DNA from: Tatumella sp. JGM118
GTDB taxonomy: Bacteria > Pseudomonadota > Gammaproteobacteria > Enterobacterales > Enterobacteriaceae
Reading direction: 5' to 3'
Assembly: GCF_018257515.1 (NCBI RefSeq)
Contig: NZ_JAERJR010000003.1
Location: 1 to 64,000, forward strand
Length of the DNA stretch: 64,000 nt
The notes under the pieces were generated by a model. The model was given only the letters and a program-made list of their open reading frames with translations, did no database searches and was not told where the DNA came from. Shown piece by piece: positions 53,269 to 63,940 of the stretch (the first letter of the stretch is position 1; the number at the start of each line of letters is the position of its first letter). The position numbers and the translations under genes were made by a program.

Positions 53269-53973
53269 ATGCAGTTCATTCCCGCACTGAAATCTGCCCG
53301 TTTAATTAAGCGTTATAAACGTTTTCTGGCCGATGTGGAGACCCCGCAAGGAGACGTGTTTACGCTTCACTGTGCCAATACCGGCGCAATGACCGGCTGT
53401 GCAACGCCCGGAGATACCGTATGGTATTCCACCTCCGACAGCAAAACCCGGAAGTATCCTCATAGCTGGGAACTGACCGAAACCGCTGCCGGCGAATGGA
53501 TTTGCGTCAACACATTGCGGGCTAATTCCCTTTTTTACGAAGCCTTTACCGGCGGCGTGATCTCTGAACTGGCGGGTTACCGTGACTGTAAACGTGAAGT
53601 GAAATACGGCGCAGAAGGTAGCCGGATAGATTTCCTGCTCCGGGCACCGGGGGTCGCGGATTGCTACGTTGAGGTAAAATCGGTCACGCTGCTGGAGGAG
53701 GGAAAAGGATATTTTCCCGATGCCGTCACGGTTCGCGGACAAAAGCATTTACGCGAATTAATGGCAATAGCGGCTTCAGGTCAGCGGGCCGTCCTTTTTT
53801 TTGCTGTCTTACATAGCGGAATTGAGCAAATAAACGTCGCACGACACATTGATCCCCGCTATGCAGCACTTCTTGATCAAGCCAGGGTAGCCGGGGTTGA
53901 AATTCTGGTCTATAAAGCATCGCTGACATCTGCCGATGCTAAAATAGAATTTTCTATCGCTTTCGGACAGTAA
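53269..53973 (+). CDS. sfsA: Sugar fermentation stimulation protein SfsA
   Basis: SfsA is a 234-residue protein, as in E. coli. It has an N-terminal OB-like part ([11 protein letters not shown]) and a PD-(D/E)XK nuclease-like core ([24 protein letters not shown]). In E. coli overexpression stimulates maltose metabolism; its biochemical role is uncertain. It lies 13 bp after thpR and upstream of dksA. Confidence 0.95.
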   Translation: MQFIPALKSARLIKRYKRFLADVETPQGDVFTLHCANTGAMTGCATPGDTVWYSTSDSKTRKYPHSWELTETAAGEWICVNTLRANSLFYEAFTGGVISELAGYRDCKREVKYGAEGSRIDFLLRAPGVADCYVEVKSVTLLEEGKGYFPDAVTVRGQKHLRELMAIAASGQRAVLFFAVLHSGIEQINVARHIDPRYAALLDQARVAGVEILVYKASLTSADAKIEFSIAFGQ

Positions 53974-54152
53974 AAGGCTGCAATCGTGTGTATTGCAAAG
54001 ATAATTCTGTGTTTTGATGTCAAACTTATTGACAAGTGAGTAACAAGACACAATATCAGTAATTGCCAATAGGGATAGCTTCTGCTATTTATAGCGGCCT
54101 GTTTTTTTCCCTCAATGGGAATCGATAGTGCGTGTTATCCAGGAGAAACAGC

Positions 54153-54608
54153 ATGCAAGAAGGGCAAAACCGTAAAACATCGTCCCTGAGTATCCTCGCC
54201 ATCGCTGGGGTGGAGCCATATCAAGGGAAACCGGGCGAAGAGTATATGAACGAAGCCCAGCTGACTCACTTCAGAAAAATTCTTGAAGCCTGGCGTAATC
54301 AACTCAGGGATGAAGTCGACCGTACTGTCACACATATGCAGGACGAAGCGGCGAACTTCCCGGATCCGGTTGACCGGGCCGCTCAGGAAGAAGAGTTCAG
54401 TCTGGAACTGCGTAACCGTGACCGTGAACGTAAACTGATTAAAAAAATCGAGAAGACACTGAAAAAAGTCGAAGACGACGATTTCGGTTACTGTGAATCC
54501 TGCGGTGTAGAGATTGGCATCCGCCGTCTTGAGGCGCGTCCGACAGCCGATTTATGTATCGATTGTAAGACGCTGGCCGAAATCCGTGAAAAGCAAATGG
54601 CTGGTTAA
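54153..54608 (+). CDS. dksA: RNA polymerase-binding transcription factor DksA
   Basis: DksA enters the RNA polymerase secondary channel and, with ppGpp, shuts down rRNA promoters (such as those at the left edge) and activates amino acid genes. The coiled-coil tip DPVD and the Cys4 zinc finger (CESCG, CIDC) are intact. Start ATG 54153, 151 residues, as in E. coli. Confidence 0.98.
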   Translation: MQEGQNRKTSSLSILAIAGVEPYQGKPGEEYMNEAQLTHFRKILEAWRNQLRDEVDRTVTHMQDEAANFPDPVDRAAQEEEFSLELRNRDRERKLIKKIEKTLKKVEDDDFGYCESCGVEIGIRRLEARPTADLCIDCKTLAEIREKQMAG

Positions 54609-54677
54609 TTCCGGTCCTGAGCTTACTCAGCCGGGCGGCACCGCCATTGCGGAAGTGTTGCCCGGTCATTCCTGCTG

Positions 54678-55562
54678 ATGATGTTGAAAAATTCCTGTAT
54701 CGGGCGCTTTGCCCCCTCACCTTCCGGCCCCTTGCATTTCGGCTCGCTGATTGCCGCCCTCGGCAGCTATCTTAGCGCCCGTGCACAACACGGCACCTGG
54801 TGGGTACGTATTGAAGACATTGATCCCCCCCGTGAAACGGAAGGGGCCGCCGATACCATTCTGAAGCAACTCGACCATTATGGTCTGCACTGGGACGGCG
54901 ACGTACTCTGGCAATCCCGCCGGACAGAGGCGTATCTTGATATTCTTCAGCAGCTCATTTCACACCACCAAAGTTATTTCTGTCACTGCAGCCGCCGCCG
55001 AATCCGTCAGAACGGAGGCTATTATGACGGACATTGCCGCCACCTGAATCTGCCTGCCGGGCAGGCCGCCCTGCGTTTTTTTCAGCAACACCCGGTTTTC
55101 TCTTTTACTGACCGTCTGCGGGGCGACATTGTTGCGCATCCGTCACTGGCCGCCGAAGACTTTATCATTCATCGGCGTGACGGGTTATTTGCCTATAACC
55201 TCGCCGTGGTGGTGGATGACCACTATCAGGGCGTGACAGAAATCGTACGGGGCGCAGACCTGATTGAACCGACCGTCAGGCAAATCAGTTTGTATCAACA
55301 ACTGGGCTGGCCGGTGCCCGATTATATGCATCTGCCACTGGTTATCTCGCCTGACGGAGGAAAATTATCCAAGCAGAACCATGCGCCGTCGTTACCGGCA
55401 GACGATCCGCGGCCGGTATTAGCCCGCGCTTTACAGTTTTTAGGGCAGCCGTTAGCTCAGCCCTGGCGGGATCTTTCGCGGGATGAGCTGTTAAAACAGG
55501 CAATAATACAATGGGATCCAGAGAAAATTCCGGTGAATGATGCTTTAATCCCGGCCGGATAA
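54678..55562 (+). CDS. gluQ: Glutamyl-Q tRNA(Asp) synthetase
   Basis: GluQ is a truncated glutamyl-tRNA synthetase that attaches glutamate to queuosine 34 of tRNA-Asp. It has the class I HIGH-like motif [10 protein letters not shown], the zinc-binding CHC...YYDGHC segment, and the KMSKS-like KLSKQN; no anticodon-binding domain. Length 294. The start could also be the adjacent ATG at 54681. It follows dksA, as in many proteobacteria. Confidence 0.95.
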   Translation: MMLKNSCIGRFAPSPSGPLHFGSLIAALGSYLSARAQHGTWWVRIEDIDPPRETEGAADTILKQLDHYGLHWDGDVLWQSRRTEAYLDILQQLISHHQSYFCHCSRRRIRQNGGYYDGHCRHLNLPAGQAALRFFQQHPVFSFTDRLRGDIVAHPSLAAEDFIIHRRDGLFAYNLAVVVDDHYQGVTEIVRGADLIEPTVRQISLYQQLGWPVPDYMHLPLVISPDGGKLSKQNHAPSLPADDPRPVLARALQFLGQPLAQPWRDLSRDELLKQAIIQWDPEKIPVNDALIPAG

Positions 55563-55651
55563 CCGAACAGCATTCTCAAACAGCTCACAACAGGCTATGA
55601 TTAGCCGCTGTTTTGAGCACCACTTAATTTATGCCACTGTCGAGGTGTACC

Positions 55652-57061
55652 ATTTTTACCCGAGTAGCGAATTTCTGCCGGAAAGTTCTCCTTCGTGAAG
55701 AAGACGCGCCCGCAGAGAAAAAAGACCAAAATCTGATGACTGTCATTCCACGCGATCAGCACAATATCTCCCGTCGCGACATCAGCGAAAATGCGCTGAA
55801 GGTATTGTATCGCTTAAACAAAGCAGGCTTTGAAGCCTATCTGGTTGGCGGCGGTGTCCGGGATCTTCTGCTGGGTAAAAAACCGAAAGATTTCGACATT
55901 ACCACCAATGCCACGCCTGAGCAGATGCGCAAGCTGTTCCGTAACTGCCGCCTGGTCGGCAGACGCTTCCGTCTGGCTCATGTCATGTTCGGCCCTGAGG
56001 TTATCGAGGTTGCCACCTTCCGCGGCCATCATGCGCTGGAAACCGCGACCGATACCACAGAGGATCGTAACCAGTCTCAGCGCGGTCAGAACGGGATGCT
56101 GCTGCGGGACAATATTTTTGGCTCGATTGAAGATGATGCCCAGCGCCGTGACCTGACCATCAATAGCCTCTATTACAGCGTGGCCGACTTCACGGTCCGT
56201 GATTATGTCGGCGGCCTGCAGGATTTGCAGCAGGGCATTATCCGCCTGATTGGCGATCCGGAAACCCGTTATCGCGAAGACCCGGTGCGCATGCTTCGCG
56301 TGGTCCGTTTCGCGGCGAAACTGAATATGTCTATCGACCCGCAGACCGCAGAGCCGATTACGCGACTGGCGATCCTGCTGAAAGATATTCCTTCCGCACG
56401 GCTATTTGAAGAGTCTCTGAAGCTGCTGCAGGCCGGTTATGGCGAGCAGACCTATGCTCTGCTCAAACAATACCAGCTCTTCCAGCCCCTGTTCCCGACC
56501 ATTACACAGTACCTGACCGCTCAGGAAGACAGTGCAATGGAACGTATGATCGTTCAGGTGCTGAAAAATACCGATACGCGCATTCATAATGATATGCGGG
56601 TCAATCCGGCGTTCCTGTTTGCGGCCATGCTCTGGTATCCGCAGTCTGAACGGGCGCAACAGATTGCTCAGGAAAGTGGTTTGCCATGGTACGAGGCCTT
56701 TGCCCTGGCCATGAACGATACGCTGGATGAAGCGTGCCGCGCTATCGCTATCCCGAAACGCATTACCAGCCTGATCCGTGATATCTGGTCACTGCAGCTC
56801 CGTTTACCCCGCAGGCACGGCAAGCGCGCCTGGAAGCTGATGGAGCATCCGAAATTCCGCGCCGCTTACGATTTACTGCTGCTGCGGGCTGAAGTCGAAA
56901 ACAATGCTGAGCTGGAACGTCTGGCCCAGTGGTGGGGTGAGTTCCAGTCGGCCCCGCCTCCGCGTCAGGCATCTATGATCCAGAACCTGGGCACGGATCC
57001 TACGCAGCGCCGCCGGCATAACCGCTCCCGCCGCCGTCAGCCTGCCGCACGGAAGAGCTGA
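55652..57061 (+). CDS. pcnB: Poly(A) polymerase I, with an ATT start
   Basis: PcnB adds poly(A) tails that promote RNA decay and controls plasmid copy number. The nucleotidyltransferase signature is [12 protein letters not shown] with Asp-Asp in [20 protein letters not shown] follows, and the C-terminus is Arg-rich. The start is read as ATT at 55652 ([13 protein letters not shown]), preceded by GAGGTG; E. coli pcnB is known to start with AUU at the same residue, which keeps its expression low. The upstream ATG at 55631 has no match. Length 469. Confidence 0.9.
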   Translation: MFTRVANFCRKVLLREEDAPAEKKDQNLMTVIPRDQHNISRRDISENALKVLYRLNKAGFEAYLVGGGVRDLLLGKKPKDFDITTNATPEQMRKLFRNCRLVGRRFRLAHVMFGPEVIEVATFRGHHALETATDTTEDRNQSQRGQNGMLLRDNIFGSIEDDAQRRDLTINSLYYSVADFTVRDYVGGLQDLQQGIIRLIGDPETRYREDPVRMLRVVRFAAKLNMSIDPQTAEPITRLAILLKDIPSARLFEESLKLLQAGYGEQTYALLKQYQLFQPLFPTITQYLTAQEDSAMERMIVQVLKNTDTRIHNDMRVNPAFLFAAMLWYPQSERAQQIAQESGLPWYEAFALAMNDTLDEACRAIAIPKRITSLIRDIWSLQLRLPRRHGKRAWKLMEHPKFRAAYDLLLLRAEVENNAELERLAQWWGEFQSAPPPRQASMIQNLGTDPTQRRRHNRSRRRQPAARKS

Positions 57062-57064
57062 ATC

Positions 57065-57544
57065 ATGACTCGGGTCTACATTGCGCTGGGTAGTAATCTT
57101 GCGGACCCTCTGCACCAGGTGCAGGCCGCACTGAACGCGCTGGATGCCATTCCCGGCAGCCGGCGTGTCGCGACCTCCTCCCTGTACCGTACTCCGCCTT
57201 ACGGGCCAGCCGATCAGCCGGATTATCTGAATGCCGTGATTGCCCTTGAGACCTCTCTGGACGCTGTCGGTTTGCTTGATCACACCCAGCGTATTGAGCT
57301 GGAACAAGGTCGTGTCCGCAAAGATGAGCGCTGGGGGCCACGCACGCTGGACCTCGATATCTTATTATTTGGTCAGCAGGTTATCGATACTCCGCGTTTA
57401 ACGGTTCCGCACTATGATATGCACCGGCGAGCATTTATGCTGCTTCCTCTGAACGAAATCGCCCCGGACTGCCGTCTTCCTGATGGCCGTCTGGTCAGTG
57501 AGTTACTGACCCCGCTGGACACCCGCGACATTACCCTCTGGTAA
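57065..57544 (+). CDS. folK: 6-hydroxymethyl-7,8-dihydropterin pyrophosphokinase
   Basis: FolK transfers pyrophosphate from ATP to hydroxymethyldihydropterin in folate synthesis. It has 159 residues, as in E. coli. The signature RWGPRTLDLDILLFG contains the two Mg-binding Asp. It starts 3 bp after pcnB. Confidence 0.98.
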   Translation: MTRVYIALGSNLADPLHQVQAALNALDAIPGSRRVATSSLYRTPPYGPADQPDYLNAVIALETSLDAVGLLDHTQRIELEQGRVRKDERWGPRTLDLDILLFGQQVIDTPRLTVPHYDMHRRAFMLLPLNEIAPDCRLPDGRLVSELLTPLDTRDITLW

Positions 57545-57625
57545 CTTATCCCTGCAGGGGGCATTCCCCCTCTCACGGCATTACGGTAAACTCACTCATC
57601 AAAAAAATGATGACAAGAGGTTACT

Positions 57626-58420
57626 TTGCAATCTGTTACCGTTCAGGATCTCAGAAAATGGAAGCAGTCAGGAGAGAAATTTGCCGCACTGACAGCCTAC
57701 GACTATAGCTTTGCTCACCTTTTCGCGGAACAGGCGATCCCTGTTCTGCTGGTCGGGGATTCTCTGGGAATGACCCTTCAGGGACATGATTCAACATTAC
57801 CTGTCACCGTGGCTGATATTGCTTATCACACCGCGATGGTGCGCAAAGGCGCCCCCGCGGCGCTGCTGATGTCAGACCTTCCCTTTATGAGCTATGCCAG
57901 CCCGCAACAATCCTGTGAGAACGCCGCTCAGCTGATGCGCGCCGGGGCGAATATGGTGAAACTGGAAGGAGGCGCCTGGCTGAGTGAGACCGTACGCTGT
58001 CTGACCGAGCGGGCAGTGCCGGTCTGTGGACATCTGGGACTGACGCCCCAATCGGTAAATATTTTTGGCGGCTACAAGGTTCAGGGCCGCGAGCAGGCGG
58101 CCGCAGACACGTTGCTCAGTGATGCACTGGCACTGGAACGGTCTGGCGCGCAACTGCTGGTGCTCGAATGCGTACCGGCATCGCTGGCCCGGCAGATCAC
58201 CGGAGAATTATCCATCCCGGTGATCGGGATCGGCGCCGGCCCCGGCACCGACGGACAGATTCTGGTCATGCATGATGCCTTAGGGATCACCGCCGGTAAG
58301 CCCCCGAAATTCAGCAAAAACTTCCTTGCCGACACCGGAGATATTCGCACCGCGGTTGCGCTGTATAAACGTCAGGTGGCTGAAGGCAGTTACCCGGCCG
58401 AAGAACACAGTTTTCAGTAA
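57626..58420 (+). CDS. panB: 3-methyl-2-oxobutanoate hydroxymethyltransferase
   Basis: PanB makes ketopantoate from 2-oxoisovalerate and methylene-THF, feeding pantothenate synthesis. It is a TIM-barrel of 264 residues, as in E. coli. [18 protein letters not shown] and [20 protein letters not shown] are intact, with the metal-binding Asp in the first block. The start is TTG 57626 preceded by AGAGG; no ATG is near. In E. coli fimbrial genes lie between folK and panB; here it follows folK directly. Confidence 0.95.
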   Translation: MQSVTVQDLRKWKQSGEKFAALTAYDYSFAHLFAEQAIPVLLVGDSLGMTLQGHDSTLPVTVADIAYHTAMVRKGAPAALLMSDLPFMSYASPQQSCENAAQLMRAGANMVKLEGGAWLSETVRCLTERAVPVCGHLGLTPQSVNIFGGYKVQGREQAAADTLLSDALALERSGAQLLVLECVPASLARQITGELSIPVIGIGAGPGTDGQILVMHDALGITAGKPPKFSKNFLADTGDIRTAVALYKRQVAEGSYPAEEHSFQ

Positions 58421-58448
58421 AAAAGGTCAATAAGAAAGGAAATATTCC

Positions 58449-59297
58449 ATGCTTGTGATTGAAACACCGGCAGCATTACAGGAAGAAATCAGCCGCCTGC
58501 GACGTAAAAACCTGCGCATCGCTCTGGTACCGACGATGGGAAACCTGCATGACGGGCATTTGCAGCTGATCTCAACCGCCAAAGCACAGGCCGATATCGT
58601 CGTCGCCTCCATTTTTGTGAACCCGATGCAATTTGATCGGCCTGAGGATTTGTCCCGTTATCCACGGACCTTGGGTGAAGACAGCGAAAAGCTGGAACAA
58701 TACCAGACCGATATTCTGTTTGTGCCCGGGGTCAGTGCTATTTATCCTCAGGGGACCGGCGAGCAGACCTTTGTCGAGGTACCCGGGCTTTCCGGTTTGC
58801 TTGAAGGGGCCAGCCGGCCTGGCCATTTCAGGGGCGTCACGACCATTGTCAGTAAGCTGTTTAATATGGTGCGGCCGGATATCGCCTGTTTCGGTGAGAA
58901 AGATTTTCAGCAGTTACTCGTCATCCGTAAAATGGTGGCGGACCTGGGCTATCCGATAGAGATTATCGGCGTGCCTACCGTACGTGCCGCGGATAACCTG
59001 GCGTTAAGTTCACGTAATGGCTATCTGACCCCGGAAGAGCGTAAGACAGCCCCTTACCTGAGCCGGGTGATGAACACTCTCGCTGACCGGCTGACGGCCG
59101 GAGAGAGCGATATCGACGGGCTTATCGCGGAGGCGGGATCACAGCTCCGTGACTATGGGTTTACCCCGGATAATATTGCGATTTGCGACAGCGAGACGCT
59201 GCAACCGCTGACATCTGATAGCCGCAATGCGGTGATCCTGATGGCCGCCTGGCTGGGTCATGCCAGACTGATTGATAATCAGACGGTAGCTCTTTAG
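58449..59297 (+). CDS. panC: Pantothenate synthetase
   Basis: PanC joins pantoate and beta-alanine with [17 protein letters not shown] carries the HIGH-like motif, and the KMSKS-like lysine region is in [11 protein letters not shown]. Length is 282 (E. coli 283). It needs beta-alanine, usually made by PanD, whose gene is absent here. Confidence 0.98.
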   Translation: MLVIETPAALQEEISRLRRKNLRIALVPTMGNLHDGHLQLISTAKAQADIVVASIFVNPMQFDRPEDLSRYPRTLGEDSEKLEQYQTDILFVPGVSAIYPQGTGEQTFVEVPGLSGLLEGASRPGHFRGVTTIVSKLFNMVRPDIACFGEKDFQQLLVIRKMVADLGYPIEIIGVPTVRAADNLALSSRNGYLTPEERKTAPYLSRVMNTLADRLTAGESDIDGLIAEAGSQLRDYGFTPDNIAICDSETLQPLTSDSRNAVILMAAWLGHARLIDNQTVAL

Positions 59298-59342
59298 CAG
59301 GTTTCCGGTGAACTAACTGCAGAAGAAAAGACGGGAAAGTTT

Positions 59343-59366
59343 CCCCGCCACCGACCGGTGGCGGGG
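59343..59366. terminator. Hairpin between convergent panC and yadH
   Basis: CCCCGCCACCG (59343-59353) and CGGTGGCGGGG (59356-59366) are exact complements around AC. On the minus strand it is followed by AAACTTTCCC. There is no long T-run. Confidence 0.6.
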
Positions 59367-59374
59367 AGCGGAGA

Positions 59375-60145
59375 TCAGCTACGTAAGCCTCTGCCGCGCT
59401 GGATCAGTGTCCAGACCAGGGTATAGAACGCCGCGATAAAGACCAGCAGAATAGTAATGGTTAACGCGACCGGAACGTCACTGATCCCCAGGAAGCCATA
59501 ACGGAACCCGCTGATCATGTAGACGATAGGGTTCAGTTTGGAAATCACCTGCCAGACCGGCGGCAGCAGAGACAGCGAATAAAACACGCCGCCCAGATAG
59601 GTCAGCGGTGTCAGCACGAACGTCGGGATCAGGCTGATATCATCGAACGAACGGGCAAAGACCGCATTCAGCAGCCCGGCCAGCGAAAACAGTACCGATG
59701 TCAGGACGATGGTTAACGCGACCATCGGCCAGAAATAGACATGGAACGGGACAAAGCACAGTGAAATCGCCGTGACCAGAATCCCGACACAGATCCCCCG
59801 CGCCACGCCGCCACCGACATAGCCGGCAATAATGATATGAGTCGGCACCGGCGCGACCAGCAATTCTTCAATATTGCGCTGAAATTTTGCACTAAAGAAA
59901 GAAGAGGCCACATTGGAATAGGAGTTGGTGATCACCGACATCATAATCAGTCCCGGCACGATGAACTGCATATAACTGAAGCCATGCATATCACCGATTC
60001 GGGAACCAATCAGGTTTCCGAAAATAATAAAATAGAGCGTCATGGTGATCACCGGTGGCACCAGTGTCTGTATCCAGATCCGCATAAAACGATGGATCTC
60101 TTTGCCCCAGATACTCTTTAACGCGACCCAATATAAATGCGTCAT
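59375..60145 (-). CDS. yadH: ABC-2 type transporter permease YadH
   Basis: YadH is the inner-membrane permease partner of YadG. It has six hydrophobic helices over 256 residues, equal to E. coli, starting MTHLYWVALKSIWGKEIHRF. The substrate is unknown. Its start overlaps the yadG stop by 4 bp, and it ends convergently with panC. Confidence 0.96.
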   Translation of the reverse strand: MTHLYWVALKSIWGKEIHRFMRIWIQTLVPPVITMTLYFIIFGNLIGSRIGDMHGFSYMQFIVPGLIMMSVITNSYSNVASSFFSAKFQRNIEELLVAPVPTHIIIAGYVGGGVARGICVGILVTAISLCFVPFHVYFWPMVALTIVLTSVLFSLAGLLNAVFARSFDDISLIPTFVLTPLTYLGGVFYSLSLLPPVWQVISKLNPIVYMISGFRYGFLGISDVPVALTITILLVFIAAFYTLVWTLIQRGRGLRS

Positions 60146-61068
60146 GAACTTCCCTCCGCAGAACCATTAACCAGACTGACGAAGAGCTCTTCCAGACGGT
60201 TGGCTTTATTACGCATACTCAATACCGAAATCCCCTGAGATGTCAGCTGACTGAAGACATCATTCAGCCCCTGCTCCCGCAATACTTCGACTTCCAGGGT
60301 CGAGGCATCCACCAGCTGAGCAGTGAATCCGTCAAGGACCGGACGCGGACTGTCCGGCGAAAGGTCAAGAATAAAGGTTTCTGACTTCAGCTTGCCGAGC
60401 AGGGCTTTCATCGACGTATTTTCTACCAGCTCTCCCCGCTGAATAATGCCGATATTGCGGCATAGCATCTCGGCTTCTTCCAGGTAGTGAGTCGTCAGAA
60501 TAATCGTCGTCCCCTGCTCGTTCAGCGTTTTAAGAAAGGTCCACATGGAACGACGAAGCTCGATATCGACCCCGGCCGTCGGCTCATCAAGAATTAAGAG
60601 CTTAGGCTCATGCATCAGCGCACGGGCTATCATCAGGCGACGCTTCATTCCGCCGGACAACATTCTTGCCCGCTGATCACGTTTTTCCCAAAGGTCCAGC
60701 TGACGCAGGTATTTCTCCGCCCGGTTCAGCGCCTCTTTACGTTCAACCCCATAATACCCTGCCTGGCTGACAACAATCCGCAGCACGGTTTCAAAAGGGT
60801 TAAAATTGAACTCCTGCGGTACCAGGCCTAACTGGCGCTTGGCGTTGACCTTGTCATTTTCCAGGTCATAGCCAAACACTTTCACCTGTCCGGAGGTTTT
60901 GTTCACCAGGGAACTGATGATACCAATCGTGGTTGATTTACCGGCACCGTTCGGGCCCAGTAAGGCGTAAAAATCTCCGGCCCTGACAGTCAGATCCAGC
61001 CCTTTCAGGGCATGGACCGTCTCACCATAGGTTTTAGTCAGCCCGGAGATTTCCAGTGCATACGTCAT
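60142..61068 (-). CDS. yadG: ABC transporter ATP-binding protein YadG
   Basis: YadG is the ATPase of the YadGH ABC-2 exporter. Walker A is GPNGAGKST, the signature MLSGGMKRR, Walker B LLILDEPTAGVD. Length 308 as in E. coli. Cargo unknown. The 305 bp upstream of it contain no gene; E. coli has can (carbonic anhydrase) there. Confidence 0.96.
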   Translation of the reverse strand: MTYALEISGLTKTYGETVHALKGLDLTVRAGDFYALLGPNGAGKSTTIGIISSLVNKTSGQVKVFGYDLENDKVNAKRQLGLVPQEFNFNPFETVLRIVVSQAGYYGVERKEALNRAEKYLRQLDLWEKRDQRARMLSGGMKRRLMIARALMHEPKLLILDEPTAGVDIELRRSMWTFLKTLNEQGTTIILTTHYLEEAEMLCRNIGIIQRGELVENTSMKALLGKLKSETFILDLSPDSPRPVLDGFTAQLVDASTLEVEVLREQGLNDVFSQLTSQGISVLSMRNKANRLEELFVSLVNGSAEGSS

Positions 61069-61373
61069 ACCTGTTCCATCCTGAGATAATAAAGGAATTA
61101 AAGTTAATTTTTACCGCGATTTCGTCGGGGGTTCCGCGAATGACTGCTGACGCCTGAGATCTGAACCGTCCGTTAAGACCGGCTAAACCGTGCGAATCTG
61201 GCGGATGACGGCAGTGGCTGTCTGAAAGACGGTGAATACCGGCAAAGTCCCTGATAAACGCAGACAGATCGGTTACGCCTTGTCAGTAACGACAGCATCG
61301 GTGATAAAGTGTGCTTAGTATAAATCAGGCCGGATTAACCGGCCTGAAAGATCGTGCTATTGATACGCCGGAT
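61069..61373. other. Gap between yadG and hpt
   Basis: 305 bp with no open frame of interest and no trace of can, the gene found here in E. coli. It holds the hpt terminator (61325-61347) and must hold the yadGH promoter. Confidence 0.4.
61325..61347 (-). terminator. Terminator of hpt
   Basis: TCAGGCCGG and CCGGCCTGA are exact complements around TTAAT (minus strand), followed by TTTATAC. Confidence 0.75.
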
Positions 61374-61910
61374 TCAGGGTTCCAGAATCACCACTTTGCC
61401 GACATAAGGCAGATGACGATAACGCTGAGCGTAATCAATACCATAGCCCACAACAAACTCGTCCGGGATAGCGAAGCCGACATACTCGACATCCACATTC
61501 ACTTCCCGGCGCTCAGGCTTATCCAGCAGCGTACAGATAGCCAGAGATTTTGGCTCACGCAGGCGTAAAATCTCACGCACTTTACTCAGGGTGTTACCGG
61601 AATCGATAATATCTTCAACAATCAGTACATCTTTGCCCCGGATATCTTCATCAAGATCTTTAATGATTTTGACATCCCGGGTACTCGACATACCATTGCC
61701 ATAACTTGAGGCCGTAATAAAATCGACTTCGTGAGAAACGTCTATTGCCCGGCACAAATCGGCCATAAACATAAATGATCCACGTAACAGTCCGACCAGC
61801 ACAATATCATTGCCGCGATCACGGTAATCTGCAGAGATTTGCTGGCCCAGAGCTGTAATACGCTGTCTGATTTCCTCTTCAGAAATCATCACTTCTACGG
61901 TGTGTTTCAT
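61374..61910 (-). CDS. hpt: Hypoxanthine phosphoribosyltransferase
   Basis: Hpt salvages hypoxanthine (and guanine weakly) to nucleotides with PRPP. The PRPP motif [14 protein letters not shown] is intact. Start ATG 61910 (MKHTVEVMI) gives 178 residues, as in E. coli; the frame extends to 62015 through the promoter region without support. Confidence 0.97.
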   Translation of the reverse strand: MKHTVEVMISEEEIRQRITALGQQISADYRDRGNDIVLVGLLRGSFMFMADLCRAIDVSHEVDFITASSYGNGMSSTRDVKIIKDLDEDIRGKDVLIVEDIIDSGNTLSKVREILRLREPKSLAICTLLDKPERREVNVDVEYVGFAIPDEFVVGYGIDYAQRYRHLPYVGKVVILEP

Positions 61911-62066
61911 AATATATATCTCACTGATTTTACTCAGCTTAACCTCATCAATGGCGGGGATTAATACAGTCATGATCCGCAGATCATGGCGGGGATTATC
62001 GCACAGACCTGCCACCGCACGATAGCCTGAGAACCGATTAAGTCCCTGAAATCAGGCCGGTGGCCG

Positions 62067-62100
62067 CCCTCAGCCCCGCCGGGGCCGGCGGGGCTGAGGG
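62067..62100. terminator. Strong 14 bp hairpin between hpt and cueO
   Basis: CCCTCAGCCCCGCC (62067-62080) and GGCGGGGCTGAGGG (62087-62100) are exact complements around GGGGCC. It lies 19 bp past the cueO stop (minus strand), so it probably ends cueO transcription, although no T-run follows. In E. coli gcd lies in this gap. Confidence 0.6.
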
Positions 62101-62118
62101 ACACTGCGGCTGTGGATA

Positions 62119-63783
62119 TCAGGTCCGGCTGACCGTGAAGCCGAGCATCATGCCGGTATCTTCATGTTCCAGCAGATGACAGTGGGCCATATAGGCCTGG
62201 TTCTGGCTGGCCGTATGGGTAAAGTTCACCAGAATTTCACTGACGCCCCCCTCCACCCGGACAATATCCTTCCATCCCTGACGATGTGCCGCGACCGGCA
62301 GTCCGTTTTCCGACAGGATCCTGAACTGAGTGCCATGGACATGGAAAGGATGCAGCATCATGTCGCCCTGTCCACTGATACGCCAGACCTCTGTCGTCTG
62401 AAGCGGCACATCAAAAGCCGGGTGATTCATATCAAAGGCTTTACCATTGATTTTATTACCCTGATGAAAATCATACCCTTTACCGGCACTTTTCGCAGGA
62501 TGTGCCTCCATCGTCATACCCGACATTCCCGGCATCTTATCCATCCCGCTGCCTGTCGCCTGAGAAGACATCGACTGATGTGGCATCGCCATCCCCGCCA
62601 TACTGTTGTCTGGCGACGTGGTTTCCCCCATCGACATGCCGCCCATCGCTTTATGCCCGTAGCGGTTAATCAGTGCCGCCATCCCCTGCTGGTCCAGCTG
62701 CTTATCCATGGATAACTGCAAGGTTCTTTTCGTCATTCCTGCCAGACTCTCCTGCGCGGGCAGCGATGGCATCACCGAGAGGGTATCCGGTAGCGTGCTG
62801 CTGCCGGCGATGCGTATCGGTAACACATTCAGCACCGGTAACGGCTGGTCAAACGGGGCAAGGACCATGCCAGCCTGCTCTGTCGGCAGCGTCACTAAGT
62901 CAAACGCTTTACCGTCACTGGTATCGACCATTACTTCAAAGCGTTCGCCCGGGATCATCTCCAGGCTATCCACCTTGACGGGCTGAGCCAGTAATCCCCC
63001 ATCGCTGGCGATAACATAGAGCGGACGTTGATCACTGGTACTGAGAATAAGGCTGCGCGCGTTACAGCCGTTAAGCATCCTGAAACGTACCCAGCCACGA
63101 GGCACCGCATGCTGCGGGTAGCTGACCCCGTTAGTCAGCATCATATTGCCAAACCAGCCGACCGCAGCCCGCATAATATCCAGCTGATAGTCAATCTGCG
63201 TACCCTCGGCCGTCAGTTGTTTGTCCTGGAATATCAGCGGAATATCATCCACTCCCCACTCGATCGGCAGACGTAACAGGTCAATTTCATCATCGTCAAT
63301 GATAAGCATTCCTGCCAGTCCTTTCGCGACCTGAAAACCGGTATGACCGTGGTAATGCGGATGATACCAGCAGGTTGCGGCTTGCTGGTCCGGCGTAAAG
63401 GTCACTTCCCGCCGCCCTCCCGCCGGGATCACTTCCTGCGGTCCGCCATCCACCTCGCCTCCGACTTTCAGTCCATGCCAGTGGAGGGTGGTAGCCATCG
63501 GTAACGTGTTATTAATGTCGATAGTGACCTGCTGCTGACGGCGCAGACGCAGTACCGGGCCCAGCAGGCTGCCATTATAGCCCCAGGTAGGGACTTCCCG
63601 GCCCTGCCAGCGGGTCATCCCGGTCATCGCCGTTAACCGTATCCGCTGGCGGATATCCGGGGTCAGTTGGGGGGGGACGGGCAACAGAGGTCTGGTTGCA
63701 GCCATCAGAGAACGGCTCCAGACCGGGAGTAAGCCTGCCGCTGCACACGCGGTAGTCAGCTTCAGAAAATCTCGACGCTGCAT
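62119..63783 (-). CDS. cueO: Multicopper oxidase CueO
   Basis: CueO oxidises Cu(I) in the periplasm. A twin-arginine signal peptide (RRDFLK at residues 3-8) sends it folded through Tat. The copper ligands are in [20 protein letters not shown] and [14 protein letters not shown] Met/His-rich insertion, where CueO binds substrate copper, runs from about 380 to 440 ([26 protein letters not shown]). Length 554, longer than E. coli (516), mainly through this insertion. A CueR-type promoter lies upstream. Confidence 0.96.
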   Translation of the reverse strand: MQRRDFLKLTTACAAAGLLPVWSRSLMAATRPLLPVPPQLTPDIRQRIRLTAMTGMTRWQGREVPTWGYNGSLLGPVLRLRRQQQVTIDINNTLPMATTLHWHGLKVGGEVDGGPQEVIPAGGRREVTFTPDQQAATCWYHPHYHGHTGFQVAKGLAGMLIIDDDEIDLLRLPIEWGVDDIPLIFQDKQLTAEGTQIDYQLDIMRAAVGWFGNMMLTNGVSYPQHAVPRGWVRFRMLNGCNARSLILSTSDQRPLYVIASDGGLLAQPVKVDSLEMIPGERFEVMVDTSDGKAFDLVTLPTEQAGMVLAPFDQPLPVLNVLPIRIAGSSTLPDTLSVMPSLPAQESLAGMTKRTLQLSMDKQLDQQGMAALINRYGHKAMGGMSMGETTSPDNSMAGMAMPHQSMSSQATGSGMDKMPGMSGMTMEAHPAKSAGKGYDFHQGNKINGKAFDMNHPAFDVPLQTTEVWRISGQGDMMLHPFHVHGTQFRILSENGLPVAAHRQGWKDIVRVEGGVSEILVNFTHTASQNQAYMAHCHLLEHEDTGMMLGFTVSRT

Positions 63784-63818
63784 AACGGAATTTCCTTAGA
63801 CGAAAAAAGCATTTGATA

Positions 63819-63849
63819 AGCATAAACCTTATCCCTGCGGGAAGGTCAA
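63819..63849 (-). promoter_or_regulatory. CueR-type promoter of cueO
   Basis: Minus strand: -35 TTGACC (63844-63849), 19 bp spacer, -10 TATGCT (63819-63824). The spacer includes the dyad CCTTCCC-gca-GGGATAAGG. A 19 bp spacer with a central dyad is diagnostic of MerR-family activators; CCTTCCC half sites are those of CueR in E. coli copA and cueO. Confidence 0.85.
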
Positions 63850-63940
63850 GGCTCACGCCCTTTCGGGCCGGTCAAAATAATCGTCATACTGACAGCAACT
63901 ATGCTAACGTGGATGACATGATAGCGACCAGAGAACCCCA

